In this document: positions 25,839-34,086 of the stretch, one piece after another
How positions within the stretch are numbered: position 1 is the first letter of the stretch
How the letters are laid out: every line of letters starts with the position of its first letter
Origin: Enterococcus_D entomosocium
GTDB taxonomy: Bacteria > Bacillota > Bacilli > Lactobacillales > Enterococcaceae
Reading direction: 5' to 3' (one strand)
Length of the DNA stretch: 64,000 bases
Assembly (NCBI RefSeq): GCF_030441895.1
Contig: NZ_JARJAS010000010.1
Made by a program: the position numbers and the translations under genes
The notes under the pieces: model-generated
Seen by the model: the letters and a program-made list of their open reading frames with translations, nothing else
What the model was told of the DNA's origin: nothing
Databases searched by the model: none

Positions 25839-26438
25839 GTGAAAGAAACCAAAAAATTTGCACAAGTTTTGATAGGTACCGGGCTGATTGCGTTAGCCAT
25901 ATCCTTATTGATCACTGCCCATCAAGGATATGATACGATCAGTACGTTTTTGTTAGGAATTTTGAATTTTATCGATGTCCCTTTTTGGATAGCCAGTTTG
26001 TGTTTTAACATTGTTGTTTTGTTGATCGTTGCAGTCTTTGATCGTGCCGAATTAGGCATTGGTAGTTTTATCAACGGGATCGGCTTAGGCTTGTTGATTG
26101 GGATCTTTGAACCAGTGATGGACAAAGTATCAATTCATTTGCCTTTCTACCCATGGATCGCTATTTTCGCTGCACCGATCTTATTTGGCATCGGCGCCGG
26201 CATTTACGTTTCTTCCAACAAAGGTTCAGCGGCGTTAGAAGCCTTGACGGCCTTGATCTACAAACGAAGCAAATTGACCCAAAAAACGATCCGTATCGGC
26301 TTGGATGCTGCGATGGTCTTGATCGGTTTTGCGTTAGGCGCCAGTGTGGGGTTAGGTACTCTCTTGTGTATCGTCTTTATTGGCCCAATCTTTGAAGCCA
26401 CCATGAAAACCATCGCTGCCCGAAGGAAAAACGCCTAG
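25839..26438 (+). CDS. YczE/YitT-like integral membrane protein
   Basis: This protein has 199 residues and five hydrophobic segments. It resembles the YczE/YyaS group of unknown-function membrane proteins, with a short basic C-terminus ARRKNA. It has a GTG start, because the nearby ATG leads to an immediate stop. It does not share a strand break or overlap with neighbours, and a terminator lies 23 bp after its stop. The family has been linked to transporter-like or surface functions only by genome context. I can name no substrate. Confidence 0.7.
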   Translation: MKETKKFAQVLIGTGLIALAISLLITAHQGYDTISTFLLGILNFIDVPFWIASLCFNIVVLLIVAVFDRAELGIGSFINGIGLGLLIGIFEPVMDKVSIHLPFYPWIAIFAAPILFGIGAGIYVSSNKGSAALEALTALIYKRSKLTQKTIRIGLDAAMVLIGFALGASVGLGTLLCIVFIGPIFEATMKTIAARRKNA

Positions 26439-26460
26439 CCTTGAGAATAAGTCGGAAAAA

Positions 26461-26484
26461 GCTGTCTGTGAGGGCAGCTTTTTT
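26461..26484 (+). terminator. terminator after the YczE-like gene
   Basis: GCTGTC/GGCAGC (26461-26466 with 26473-26478) is followed by six T residues. It lies 23 bp past the stop. Confidence 0.8.
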
Positions 26485-26590
26485 GCTGCTTCCATTTAAG
26501 GAAATCATCTGAAGAAAGAGGAATCCTGATTTCCTTAAGATTCTCTGGGTAAAAAAAGTGTTTTCTCCATGGTTCCCGACTGATTGGACT

Positions 26591-26599
26591 TGGTATACT
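26591..26599 (+). promoter_or_regulatory. extended -10 promoter of the MFS gene
   Basis: TGGTATACT is an extended -10 element (TGn-TATACT) 28 bp ahead of the MFS ATG. A -35 box is weak, as is typical for extended -10 promoters. Confidence 0.5.
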
Positions 26600-26626
26600 G
26601 ATAAGACGAGTAAAGGAGAAGTGAAA

Positions 26627-27847
26627 ATGAAAAGTTATCGTTCGACGATTGCGGCTTGCTTTGTAGGGTACATCGTTCAAGCCGTGATCAATAATTTTGC
26701 CCCCTTATTATTTTTGACCTTTCAAAGCCAATACCAGCTACCAATCAGCCAGATAACTTTGTTGGTCAGTTTTAACTTTTTGACTCAGTTAGCCGTCGAT
26801 TTTGCAGCAATCTTTTTTGTAGACCGTATCGGCTATCGTATTTCGATCGTAGCGGCGCATTTTTTTGCAGCGATCGGCTTGATTGGTTTAGCCATTTTTC
26901 CCTTATGGTTTCCGACCCCGTTTAGTGGATTATTAGCAGCGGTTTTGTTGTATGCCATTGGCGGTGGCTTGCTGGAAGTTTTAGTCAGTCCCATCGTTGA
27001 AGCCTGTCCAACGGAACATAAGGAAAAAACGATGAGCATGCTGCACTCGTTTTATTGCTGGGGGTACGTGGGGGTCGTTTTGTTCTCAACGGCGTTCTTC
27101 ATGGTGTTCGGTATTCAACAGTGGCCGATTTTAGCGATCGTCTGGGCGCTGATCCCGTTGGTCAATTTGTTTTTCTTTACCAAAGTCCCGTTGGCGCCAA
27201 TCGTTGCCGAAGGAGAACGAGGGTTGACCACTCGGCAGCTCTTTTCCTTGAAAAGCTTTTGGCTGTTTCTGGTGATGATGGTCTGTGCTGGAGCCAGCGA
27301 ACAAGCAGTCAGCCAATGGGCATCGACCTTTGCTGAACAGGGCTTAGGTGTTAGTAAGACACTAGGCGATTTGGCAGGACCGATGGTTTTTGCCTTGATG
27401 ATGGGGATCTCCCGCTTGCTTTACGGCAAATTTGGAGAACGAATCGATTTGAAACGCTTTATGTTTTTGAGTGTTTTGCTTTGCCTACTGGCGTATATGA
27501 TGATCGGCTTTGCTTCATTGCCATTGATCGGGTTCCTTGGCTGCGGCTTAAGCGGTTTTGCCGTAGGGATCATGTGGCCGGGGGTCTTTAGTCTTTCTGC
27601 GCAATACATTCGCAACGGCGGGACGGCGCTATTTGCTTATTTGGCATTAGCGGGAGATCTAGGATGTTCAATCGGACCCGCTGTCGTCGGTAGCATCGTC
27701 GAATGGACGGGACAACAGCTGCAGGTTGGGATTCTAGGTGCGATCATTTTCCCGATCATCTTGCTGGCAGGAATTTATTTGGTTCAACAAATGCACAAAA
27801 AACGACAGCTTCCGTTGCTGGTTTTTCAAGAATCCACAAAAGAATAA
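26627..27847 (+). CDS. MFS permease (FucP-like, sugar or organic anion type)
   Basis: This 406-residue major facilitator has about twelve membrane segments. ATG 26627 is chosen because AAAGGAG is correctly spaced before it; upstream extension has no ribosome site. The fold has a long central loop (around 195-210), and the motif PTEHKEKTMSMLHSFYCWGYVG resembles the sugar-proton symporters of the FHS and related groups. The promoter is an extended -10, and the gene is monocistronic with its own terminator. The substrate is not predictable, but the position beside the mannoside region makes a sugar plausible. Confidence 0.82.
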   Translation: MKSYRSTIAACFVGYIVQAVINNFAPLLFLTFQSQYQLPISQITLLVSFNFLTQLAVDFAAIFFVDRIGYRISIVAAHFFAAIGLIGLAIFPLWFPTPFSGLLAAVLLYAIGGGLLEVLVSPIVEACPTEHKEKTMSMLHSFYCWGYVGVVLFSTAFFMVFGIQQWPILAIVWALIPLVNLFFFTKVPLAPIVAEGERGLTTRQLFSLKSFWLFLVMMVCAGASEQAVSQWASTFAEQGLGVSKTLGDLAGPMVFALMMGISRLLYGKFGERIDLKRFMFLSVLLCLLAYMMIGFASLPLIGFLGCGLSGFAVGIMWPGVFSLSAQYIRNGGTALFAYLALAGDLGCSIGPAVVGSIVEWTGQQLQVGILGAIIFPIILLAGIYLVQQMHKKRQLPLLVFQESTKE

Positions 27848-27859
27848 AAAAATTTTGGA

Positions 27860-27892
27860 GCAAATGCCGTCTTTTCATGGTATTTGCTTTTT
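27860..27892 (+). terminator. terminator after the MFS gene
   Basis: GCAAATGCC/GGTATTTGC (27860-27868 with 27879-27887) is followed by a T-run. It ends the MFS transcript ahead of the amino acid permease. Confidence 0.8.
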
Positions 27893-27970
27893 GTTTTCTG
27901 AAATTCCTCTAGTCAAGATAGTTTCTATCCGCTATACTTTGACTTATTCATTTAAAAAGGAAGTGATGTT

Positions 27971-29302
27971 GTGAAAAGTCAATTGAAAAAAGAAATCAGT
28001 TTTTTTGGGGCATTATCGACAGTAATGGGAACGGTGATTGGCGCCGGCGTGTTTTTCAAAGCAGCGGCTGTGGTCCAGCAGACCCAATCGACTGGATTGA
28101 CCTTGTTGGTTTGGCTGCTTGCCGGCTTTCTAACGATTTGCGGCGGCTTGACCGTGGCAGAGTTAGCGACGGCGATTCCTGAGACCGGCGGACCTATTCG
28201 ATATATCGAAAGAATTTATGGGAAATTACCCTCCTTTTTATTAGGCTGGGCACAAAGTATCATTTACTTTCCAGCGAACGTGGCGGCTTTAAGTATTATT
28301 TTCGCAACACAATGTTTGAACTTATTTCATCTACCTAGCAATTATTTGCTTCCTTTATCGATTTTGACCGGAACGAGTGTGACCTTGATTAATCTTTTGG
28401 GAACAAAAGCTGCAGCTCAAGTCCAGTCCGTCACCTTAGCAGTCAAGCTGATTCCGATTGCGGTGATTATCGTGGCTGGCCTGATGACACCAGGGCAAGT
28501 ATCGGTCTCATTGGTGGATTTTTCTTCTAATACTCAAGGCTCCCTTGCAGCTGGTATCAGTAGTGCCCTCTTAGCAACCCTTTTTGCTTATGATGGCTGG
28601 ATGGGGGTCGGCAATGTCGCTGGAGAAATGAAGCGACCCGAAAAAGATTTGCCTAAAGCCATCATCTTTGGGTTGAGTTTTGTCACCTTGGTGTACGTGT
28701 TGATCAATGTTGCGTTTTTAAAAACATTGCCGATCGATCAAATCGCTGGTAATTTGAACAGTGCCTCAGAAACTGCGATGGCCTTGTTCGGCAGTTTTGG
28801 CGGAAAACTGGTCACGATCGGTATCTTGATCTCTGTTTATGGCGCATTGAACGGCTATACAATGACTGGCTTGCGGGTCCCATATGCGATGGCGTTGGAA
28901 GATGAGATTCCTTTCAGTAAGACCTTTGCGACCCTAAGCGAAACCACCAATGCACCCTATGCGGCGGCCTTTTTACAATTAGGGATCGCTTGTATCATGA
29001 TGCTTTTAGGCACCTTTGATCTTTTGACCGATATGCTGGTTTTTGTTATGTGGTTCTTTAGTGTATTATTGTTTGTAGGAGTTTTTCGTTTGCGAAAAAC
29101 AGAACCGCAGATGAAGCGTCCGTATAAAGTTCCCTTCTATCCAATCATTCCCTTGATTGCGATTTTAGGCGGCTGTTTTATCTTGATCATGACCTTGATC
29201 ACTGACACGTGGTTAGCAGTCGTGGGAATCGGCGTGACGTTACTAGGAATTCCCGTTTTTTATGGAAAAGCAAAAGGAAAAGCGAGAGGGGCGAAAGAAT
29301 GA
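27971..29302 (+). CDS. APC family amino acid permease
   Basis: This 443-residue transporter has about twelve membrane segments. The APC signature GTVIGAGVFFKAAAV lies in the first helix (about residues 20-34), and the conserved ELATAIPETGGPIRYIERIYG loop follows helix 2. It starts at GTG with AAAGGAAGTGATG ahead. TATACT lies 32 bp upstream without a clear -35 box. Its TGA overlaps the ATG of the hydroxyacid dehydrogenase by 4 bp (ATGA), so uptake and a reductase step are co-expressed. A 2-oxo or hydroxy acid derived from an amino acid is a possible link, but this is inference. Confidence 0.9.
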   Translation: MKSQLKKEISFFGALSTVMGTVIGAGVFFKAAAVVQQTQSTGLTLLVWLLAGFLTICGGLTVAELATAIPETGGPIRYIERIYGKLPSFLLGWAQSIIYFPANVAALSIIFATQCLNLFHLPSNYLLPLSILTGTSVTLINLLGTKAAAQVQSVTLAVKLIPIAVIIVAGLMTPGQVSVSLVDFSSNTQGSLAAGISSALLATLFAYDGWMGVGNVAGEMKRPEKDLPKAIIFGLSFVTLVYVLINVAFLKTLPIDQIAGNLNSASETAMALFGSFGGKLVTIGILISVYGALNGYTMTGLRVPYAMALEDEIPFSKTFATLSETTNAPYAAAFLQLGIACIMMLLGTFDLLTDMLVFVMWFFSVLLFVGVFRLRKTEPQMKRPYKVPFYPIIPLIAILGGCFILIMTLITDTWLAVVGIGVTLLGIPVFYGKAKGKARGAKE

Positions 29303-30258
29303 AGATCGTTGTACTTGATGGCTATGCGTTGAATCCAGGGGATTTGGCTTGGCAAGGGTTTGAAGAATTAGGAGTGGTGACGGTGTATGATCGTACCTCA
29401 TATACAGATAAACAAGAAATAATTGATCGAATCGGTGATGCCGAAGCGATTTTGACAAATAAAACACCGATCACCGCTGATGTGCTCAAAGCATGTCCGC
29501 AATTGACCTACATTGGGGTACTAGCAACTGGATACAATGTCGTTGATTTGGCAGCAGCGAGGGAACAAGGAATCACCGTGACCAATATTCCTAGCTACAG
29601 TACCAATGCAGTGGCACAAGCGACCTTTGCTTTGCTGCTGGAAGTGACGAATCAAGTGGGACACCATAATCGTTCCGTGCATCAGGGCGACTGGCAAACC
29701 AGCAAAGATTTTTCTTATTGGCAGACACCGTTGATGGAATTGGCAGGCAAAACGATTGGGCTGATTGGATATGGTGCGATTGCTCAAGCAGTTGCCACGA
29801 TCGCTCATGCGTTTCAGTTGAAGGTGATCTATTTTAATCATCGACCAAAACCAGCACAAGCGGATTGGGCAAAACAAGTTTCGCTGGCGGAATTGTATCA
29901 AGAAGCAGATATCATCAACCTTCATGTTCCGCAGTTTCCTGAGACAGAAAAAATGATCGATCGCACAGCATTGGCACAAATGAAATCTTCTGCGATCCTG
30001 ATCAATACCTCGCGTGGCGGCTTGATCGATGAAGCGGCAGTTGCTGAAGCGCTGCAAACTGGGCAGATCGCAGCCTTGGCGGCAGATGTCGTATCGAAAG
30101 AACCGATTGCAGCGGACAATCCCTTGTTGCAAGCACCAAATTGCTATTTGACGCCGCATATCGCTTGGGCGCCCGTCGAAACCCGTCGTCGTTTGATGGG
30201 GATCGCTGTGGCGAACTTAAGCGGCTTTAAAGCAGGGACGCCACAAAACGTCGTGTAA
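29299..30258 (+). CDS. D-2-hydroxyacid dehydrogenase (GyaR/HprA-like)
   Basis: This protein has 319 residues and starts at the ATG that overlaps the permease stop. The NAD-binding Rossmann loop is GLIGYGAIAQ (154-163). The catalytic triad of this family is visible: Arg239 in INTSRGG, Glu268 in VVSKEP and His287 in TPHIAW. These enzymes reduce 2-oxo acids such as hydroxypyruvate or glyoxylate, or oxidise D-hydroxy acids, using NAD(P)H. Substrate is not defined by sequence. Coupling to the amino acid permease may point to serine or a branched-chain related 2-oxo acid. It is followed by a long structured untranslated region. Confidence 0.88.
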   Translation: MKIVVLDGYALNPGDLAWQGFEELGVVTVYDRTSYTDKQEIIDRIGDAEAILTNKTPITADVLKACPQLTYIGVLATGYNVVDLAAAREQGITVTNIPSYSTNAVAQATFALLLEVTNQVGHHNRSVHQGDWQTSKDFSYWQTPLMELAGKTIGLIGYGAIAQAVATIAHAFQLKVIYFNHRPKPAQADWAKQVSLAELYQEADIINLHVPQFPETEKMIDRTALAQMKSSAILINTSRGGLIDEAAVAEALQTGQIAALAADVVSKEPIAADNPLLQAPNCYLTPHIAWAPVETRRRLMGIAVANLSGFKAGTPQNVV

Positions 30259-30268
30259 GCAAAACGAG

Positions 30269-30402
30269 CAAAAGGACTTTGACAAAGCAGGCGACTAGCA
30301 AAGCAGTTAGTCTCGCCAACACAGTAACCATTTCGACCAGTCAGCCAGCCTCACAAGGTGATTGGTCGTAGGACTGGTGGTTTGTCTAAGTCTTTTTTTG
30401 CT
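30269..30402 (+). promoter_or_regulatory. structured intergenic RNA with terminator-like end and alternative pairings
   Basis: An outer stem pairs AAAGGACTT..GACAAA (30271-30286) with TTTGTC.AAGTCTTT (30381-30395), followed by TTTTTTT. Inside are GGCGACTA/TAGTC.CGCC (30290-30297 with 30308-30317) and CGACCAGTC/GATTGGTCG (30334-30342 with 30360-30368). ACCAGTC (30336-30342) can alternatively pair with GACTGGT (30372-30378), which excludes the second inner hairpin. This is more than a plain terminator and could be a switch. Confidence 0.55.
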
Positions 30403-30422
30403 GAAAATGAAAGGAGACGGTC

Positions 30423-31454
30423 TTGAAAAAGTATTATTATCTAGCGGTCTTTATCAGCTTGGTTGTCTTTAGCTGGCTGATCCAAACCCAAAGTAGCCGC
30501 TTTTATGCACAGCCGATTATAGAAGTACAGACGGTTCAAGTCACCGCCGATCAGCAGCAGATTCAAGGGATCGTCCGCAACGGAGAAGAAGCTGGGGTAC
30601 TGCGGACAGTCTCTACCGAATACACGCCCAACGGTGCGATTCATCCGTTGTACCAGACCGGACAACAGCTGCTTTTGCAAAAAGAAGGGGATGGCTGGCA
30701 GGTACAAGCACAAAAACGGGATGGGTTTCTCTTTTTTTTCCTTGCCTTATTCCTGATGGCAGTAGTCGCAATTGGTGGCAAAAAGGGCTTACGGGCTTTG
30801 CTTAGTATCTTTATGAATACCGGCTTGCTGCTACTCTTTCTTTGGTTTCACAAAGGCAACAGCTCCTTTTCATTGGTCTTTTTGATGATCGTTTTTACGA
30901 TCGTTTCGTTGGTTTTGACGATGGGGATTTCCTATGGCTTTCGTACGATCGACAGCCGCAAAATCATTGCCTCGTTAGCCAGCGTCCTCTTGGCGTTTTT
31001 TCTCTGTCGGTTCGCCATGGATCTTTTGCAAGATCATGGGTTGCGCTATGAAGAAATGTCGTTTCTGACCCGTCCGTATCGCAGTGTCTATCTAGGGAGT
31101 CTGCTGATTGGCGCGATTGGTGCCAGCATGGACAATATCGTCATGCTGATTGCCAGTCTAGATGAGATCCAGCGCATCAATCCCCAGACTAGCCGCAAGG
31201 AACGATTAGCGATCGGGCGGTCCATCGCGCAAGATACGACTTCTTCGATGATCAATGTCTTGTTGTTTGCCTATTTAAGTGGGAGTATGCCAGCGCTATT
31301 GTTTTACCTAGCAAATGGCTGGCTGCTGTCGCAAGCATTGCCGATGCATCTTTCTTTAGAAATAGTGCGTACAGTATGCGGCGGCTTTGCGTTGGTTTTA
31401 TCGGTACCGTTGACGCTCCTTTGTTTTGAAGTGCAAAGGAGGAAAGCAAAATGA
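30423..31454 (+). CDS. YibE/YibF family membrane protein (long partner)
   Basis: This protein of 343 residues has one N-terminal anchor, an extracytoplasmic beta-rich segment (about 30-100) and then six or seven membrane segments. The YibE/F domain fills residues about 105-335. The start is TTG with AAAGGAGACGG in front. The ATG of the second yibF gene overlaps its stop by 4 bp. YibE/F pairs are widespread in Firmicutes and are predicted membrane transport or stress proteins; I know of no assigned substrate. The upstream region carries the structured RNA described at 30269-30402. Confidence 0.8.
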   Translation: MKKYYYLAVFISLVVFSWLIQTQSSRFYAQPIIEVQTVQVTADQQQIQGIVRNGEEAGVLRTVSTEYTPNGAIHPLYQTGQQLLLQKEGDGWQVQAQKRDGFLFFFLALFLMAVVAIGGKKGLRALLSIFMNTGLLLLFLWFHKGNSSFSLVFLMIVFTIVSLVLTMGISYGFRTIDSRKIIASLASVLLAFFLCRFAMDLLQDHGLRYEEMSFLTRPYRSVYLGSLLIGAIGASMDNIVMLIASLDEIQRINPQTSRKERLAIGRSIAQDTTSSMINVLLFAYLSGSMPALLFYLANGWLLSQALPMHLSLEIVRTVCGGFALVLSVPLTLLCFEVQRRKAK

Positions 31455-32212
31455 CTGTTTTGTTTGTGTTGATCTTGCTTTTTCTCTTGCTGACTTTCGC
31501 TGTTTTTCGGATCGAAGGGCTGTTTCAAGTCACAGGTCTGTTTATGAATGTGGCCGTCTTTCTAGCGCTACTGGTCCTGATTGACCGAGGGGCACCGATT
31601 TTACCAGCGGCTTGTGTTGCCTTTTTAGCCGTGGCGGCGATCACCTTGTTTTTCGTGAACGGCGTCAATCAGAAAACCAAAATTGCCTTTGTCTGTGTGT
31701 TGGTCTTTCTAGGGCTTTTTCTACTATTATTTCCTCTTGTGCTCTCTGCAATGAATCTTCATGGGTTTTCGGCAGAGGAACTCGATGAGTTGGCGATGTA
31801 TTCCTTTGATGTAGCCATCGATTTTAAGACATTGATGACTGCGATCATTTTGATGAGTTTTTCGGGGGCGGTGGCAGATGGGAGTATGGCGATCAGCACT
31901 GCGACCTATGAACTTTTTCAAGCAAACCCGCAAGTCTCAATCAAGGCATTAAGTAAAAGTAGTATGACAGTGGTATCAGACGTATTGTCTTCGACGATCA
32001 ATACCTTATTGTTTGCCTTTATGGGAAGTAATCTGGCGTTGATTGCGTGGTTTCAAGATTTGTCGATCTCCTTTGGTGAAATGATCAATTCAAAGGCGTT
32101 CGTCTCAGAATTGATCGTTTGTTTGATCACGGGTCTGGCAGCGGTGATTATTTTACCCATCACCGCATGGTCAGCGAGTTGGTATTTTTGGAAAAGGAAC
32201 CGAATGGAATAG
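31451..32212 (+). CDS. YibE/YibF family membrane protein (short partner)
   Basis: This protein has 253 residues and about seven hydrophobic segments. It matches the YibE/F domain of its upstream neighbour, with FDFKTLMTAIILMSFSGAVADG in the same position. The ATG overlaps the upstream stop and has GCAAAGGAGG just ahead. The two gene products probably form a heteromer. An acetyltransferase gene begins 17 bp after the stop and belongs to the same transcript. Confidence 0.8.
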   Translation: MTVLFVLILLFLLLTFAVFRIEGLFQVTGLFMNVAVFLALLVLIDRGAPILPAACVAFLAVAAITLFFVNGVNQKTKIAFVCVLVFLGLFLLLFPLVLSAMNLHGFSAEELDELAMYSFDVAIDFKTLMTAIILMSFSGAVADGSMAISTATYELFQANPQVSIKALSKSSMTVVSDVLSSTINTLLFAFMGSNLALIAWFQDLSISFGEMINSKAFVSELIVCLITGLAAVIILPITAWSASWYFWKRNRME

Positions 32213-32229
32213 AAGGGAGCGCAACAACT

Positions 32230-32751
32230 ATGGAACCACTAATTGAAACCGAGCGATTATTGTTGCGAGAAATGAGTCATGACGATCGTCCAGCGATTGA
32301 AAAGATTTTGCAAGATCCAGAAGTCATGATTGCCTATGAAGGACCTTTCAGTGAGCAGGAAGTCACTGGTTGGATCGACAAACAGCTGCAACGCTATCAA
32401 AACGATCACATTGGCTTGTGGCTAGTGATTGAGAAAGTATCCGGGCAAGCGATCGGTCAATGCGGCTTGACGTGGCAAGACGTCAAGGGAGAAGCTGTTT
32501 TAGAAACTGGGTACTTGTTTCAAAAGAACTTCTGGCATCATGGGTTTGCCACAGAAGCCGCCCAGGCTTGTAAAGACTATGCGTTTGGAACGCTGAATGC
32601 CGATATTGTTTATTCGATCATTCGTGAGTCCAATCAAGCCTCCATAAATGTGGCATTGCGCAATGGAATGAAGCTGGTGGATCGCTTTGTTAAACACTAT
32701 CGACAAGTGGACATGCCGCATCTTGTGTATGCTGTGGCGAAAGAGATGTGA
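32230..32751 (+). CDS. GNAT family N-acetyltransferase
   Basis: This protein of 173 residues starts at ATG 32230 with GAAGGGAG ahead. The RimJ/RimL-like beginning LIETERLLLREMSHDDRPAIEKIL and the acetyl-CoA region around GYLFQKNFWHHGFATEAAQA (90-115) fit ribosomal-protein or small-molecule acetyltransferases. There is no membrane segment. It is likely co-transcribed with the YibE/F genes. A strong bidirectional terminator follows, shared with the convergent ganR gene. The acceptor is unknown. Confidence 0.85.
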   Translation: MEPLIETERLLLREMSHDDRPAIEKILQDPEVMIAYEGPFSEQEVTGWIDKQLQRYQNDHIGLWLVIEKVSGQAIGQCGLTWQDVKGEAVLETGYLFQKNFWHHGFATEAAQACKDYAFGTLNADIVYSIIRESNQASINVALRNGMKLVDRFVKHYRQVDMPHLVYAVAKEM

Positions 32752-32788
32752 AAAACGAAAGAATGCTTTTTTCGATTTAGACAATGAA

Positions 32789-32836
32789 ACGCCCCTAGAA
32801 AGTTAGCTTTTTCTAACTTTCTAGGGGCGTTTTTTA
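32789..32836. terminator. strong bidirectional terminator
   Basis: An 18-bp perfect inverted repeat (32789-32806 with 32813-32830) with a 6-nt loop is flanked by an A-rich tract on the left and a T-run on the right. It separates the converging acetyltransferase and ganR genes. Confidence 0.92.
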
Positions 32837-33832
32837 AGCTTGCGTAAAGCTTTTTCGCTCGATGAGTTCAGCCCCTAAAAGGACTGTTTTGGTGATCGCT
32901 CGAGGATGAACGATCTGATCCACCAGCAAATCGATCGCGGTTTTGGCGATTTCTTCCACATCAATGTTAAACGTTGTTAGAGGGGGAGCCACAAATTTTG
33001 CGATCTCATTGTCGTTGATACTGATTAATTCCAAGCGATCAGGAATGATGATGGATCGTTCATTTAACGCTTGGAGCACACCAACTGCGATGGTGTCAGA
33101 AGCCACAAAGAGCGCCTCTGGCAAATTGTCACCAAGGGATTCCACCATTTTTTTCGCCAAACGATAGCCGGTTTCAACGGAAAAATTGCCACCACTAAAT
33201 AAGAACGCCTCATCGAGCGCATCTCGACGAGCCAGCGTTTGACGGAAGATGACCTCGCGACTATCCATTTCTGCACGTTGGGTATCAGGATTTAGATAAG
33301 CACCACCAATAAAACCGATCTTTCGGTATCCTTTTGTTAAAAATAGATCGATCGCCAGTTGCGTCATTCGATCAGTATCAGGTTTGACCGTATCGAACAG
33401 TTCTGGACAGGGGTTGATTTCCAAAAGGACGCCATAGGGGCAAACGGATTTGAACTGCTGCGTTTCATTCTCAGTGAAAGAGCCAATCCCAATAAATCCG
33501 GCGACTTCTTGCAGTGTTTCTAAAACATCATCTTCATGGGTGATTAGTTGAATTTCCAAATTGTTGATTTTCGCATATTTTTCTAAAGAGATACGCAATT
33601 GTCGAAAATAGACATCTTGCAGCTCTTCTTGTTCTGTCAGCCAGAAAAGGACGGCGATTTTTTCTAGTGTTGTTTTTATTTTTGAGCGATCATAACCTAG
33701 TGATAAAGCGGTATGAATAATTTTTTGACGCGTATCGGCTGCGATCGACAACGATTCGTCGCCTTTCAATAATCGGGAAACAGTCGCTTGTGAAAAGCCT
33801 GATTGCTCGGCAATTTTTTTTATTGTAACCAA
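32834..33832 (-). CDS. ganR: LacI family regulator, GanR-like
   Basis: This 332-residue repressor has the LacI helix-turn-helix IKKIAEQSGFSQATVSRLL (residues 4-22) and a C-terminal sugar-binding domain. It is divergent from the galacto-oligosaccharide operon, a GanR-like position. GTAAA-N4-TTTAC palindromes at 33878-33891 and 34006-34019 are its likely operators. The gan operon of Bacillus has the same regulator-then-SPQA layout; there the inducer is a galactooligosaccharide. The symbol is assigned by context and operon identity, not by alignment. Confidence 0.88.
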   Translation of the reverse strand: MVTIKKIAEQSGFSQATVSRLLKGDESLSIAADTRQKIIHTALSLGYDRSKIKTTLEKIAVLFWLTEQEELQDVYFRQLRISLEKYAKINNLEIQLITHEDDVLETLQEVAGFIGIGSFTENETQQFKSVCPYGVLLEINPCPELFDTVKPDTDRMTQLAIDLFLTKGYRKIGFIGGAYLNPDTQRAEMDSREVIFRQTLARRDALDEAFLFSGGNFSVETGYRLAKKMVESLGDNLPEALFVASDTIAVGVLQALNERSIIIPDRLELISINDNEIAKFVAPPLTTFNIDVEEIAKTAIDLLVDQIVHPRAITKTVLLGAELIERKSFTQA

Positions 33833-33877
33833 TCTTCTTCACCTCTTTCTTCTAGTATACGCTAACAACTTTACCAA

Positions 33878-33891
33878 GTAAATGAATTTAC
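33878..33891. promoter_or_regulatory. GanR-type operator 1
   Basis: GTAAATGAATTTAC is a GTAAA-N4-TTTAC palindrome that lies 46 bp upstream of the ganR start. It probably mediates autoregulation. Confidence 0.65.
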
Positions 33892-33967
33892 TAAATATAT
33901 TTACTGAATAGTGAAATTTCAGAGCGCGGAGATGTTTCAAAAAAATGTTTGTTTGAAAAACCTTGAT

Positions 33968-33981
33968 TTAAAACGTTTGTT
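33968..33981 (+). promoter_or_regulatory. cre-like site of the gan operon
   Basis: TTAAAACGTTTGTT matches TGWAARCGYTWNCW at 12 of 14 positions. It lies between the two operators and upstream of the -35 box, and so may give glucose repression of ganS. Confidence 0.4.
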
Positions 33982-34005
33982 TACTCTGTTAAAGAAATAA
34001 ATTTA

Positions 34006-34043
34006 GTAAAACTATTTACATATTAAGTAAAATAATTTATTAT
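34006..34043 (+). promoter_or_regulatory. ganS promoter with operator 2
   Basis: TTTACA (34015-34020) and TATTAT (34038-34043) are 17 bp apart. The palindrome GTAAAACTATTTAC (34006-34019) overlaps the -35 box, so LacI-type repression of this promoter is expected. Confidence 0.7.
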
Positions 34044-34086
34044 AAACGAGAAGATAGCGTTTGCAAAATAAAGAAAAGGTGGAGAA

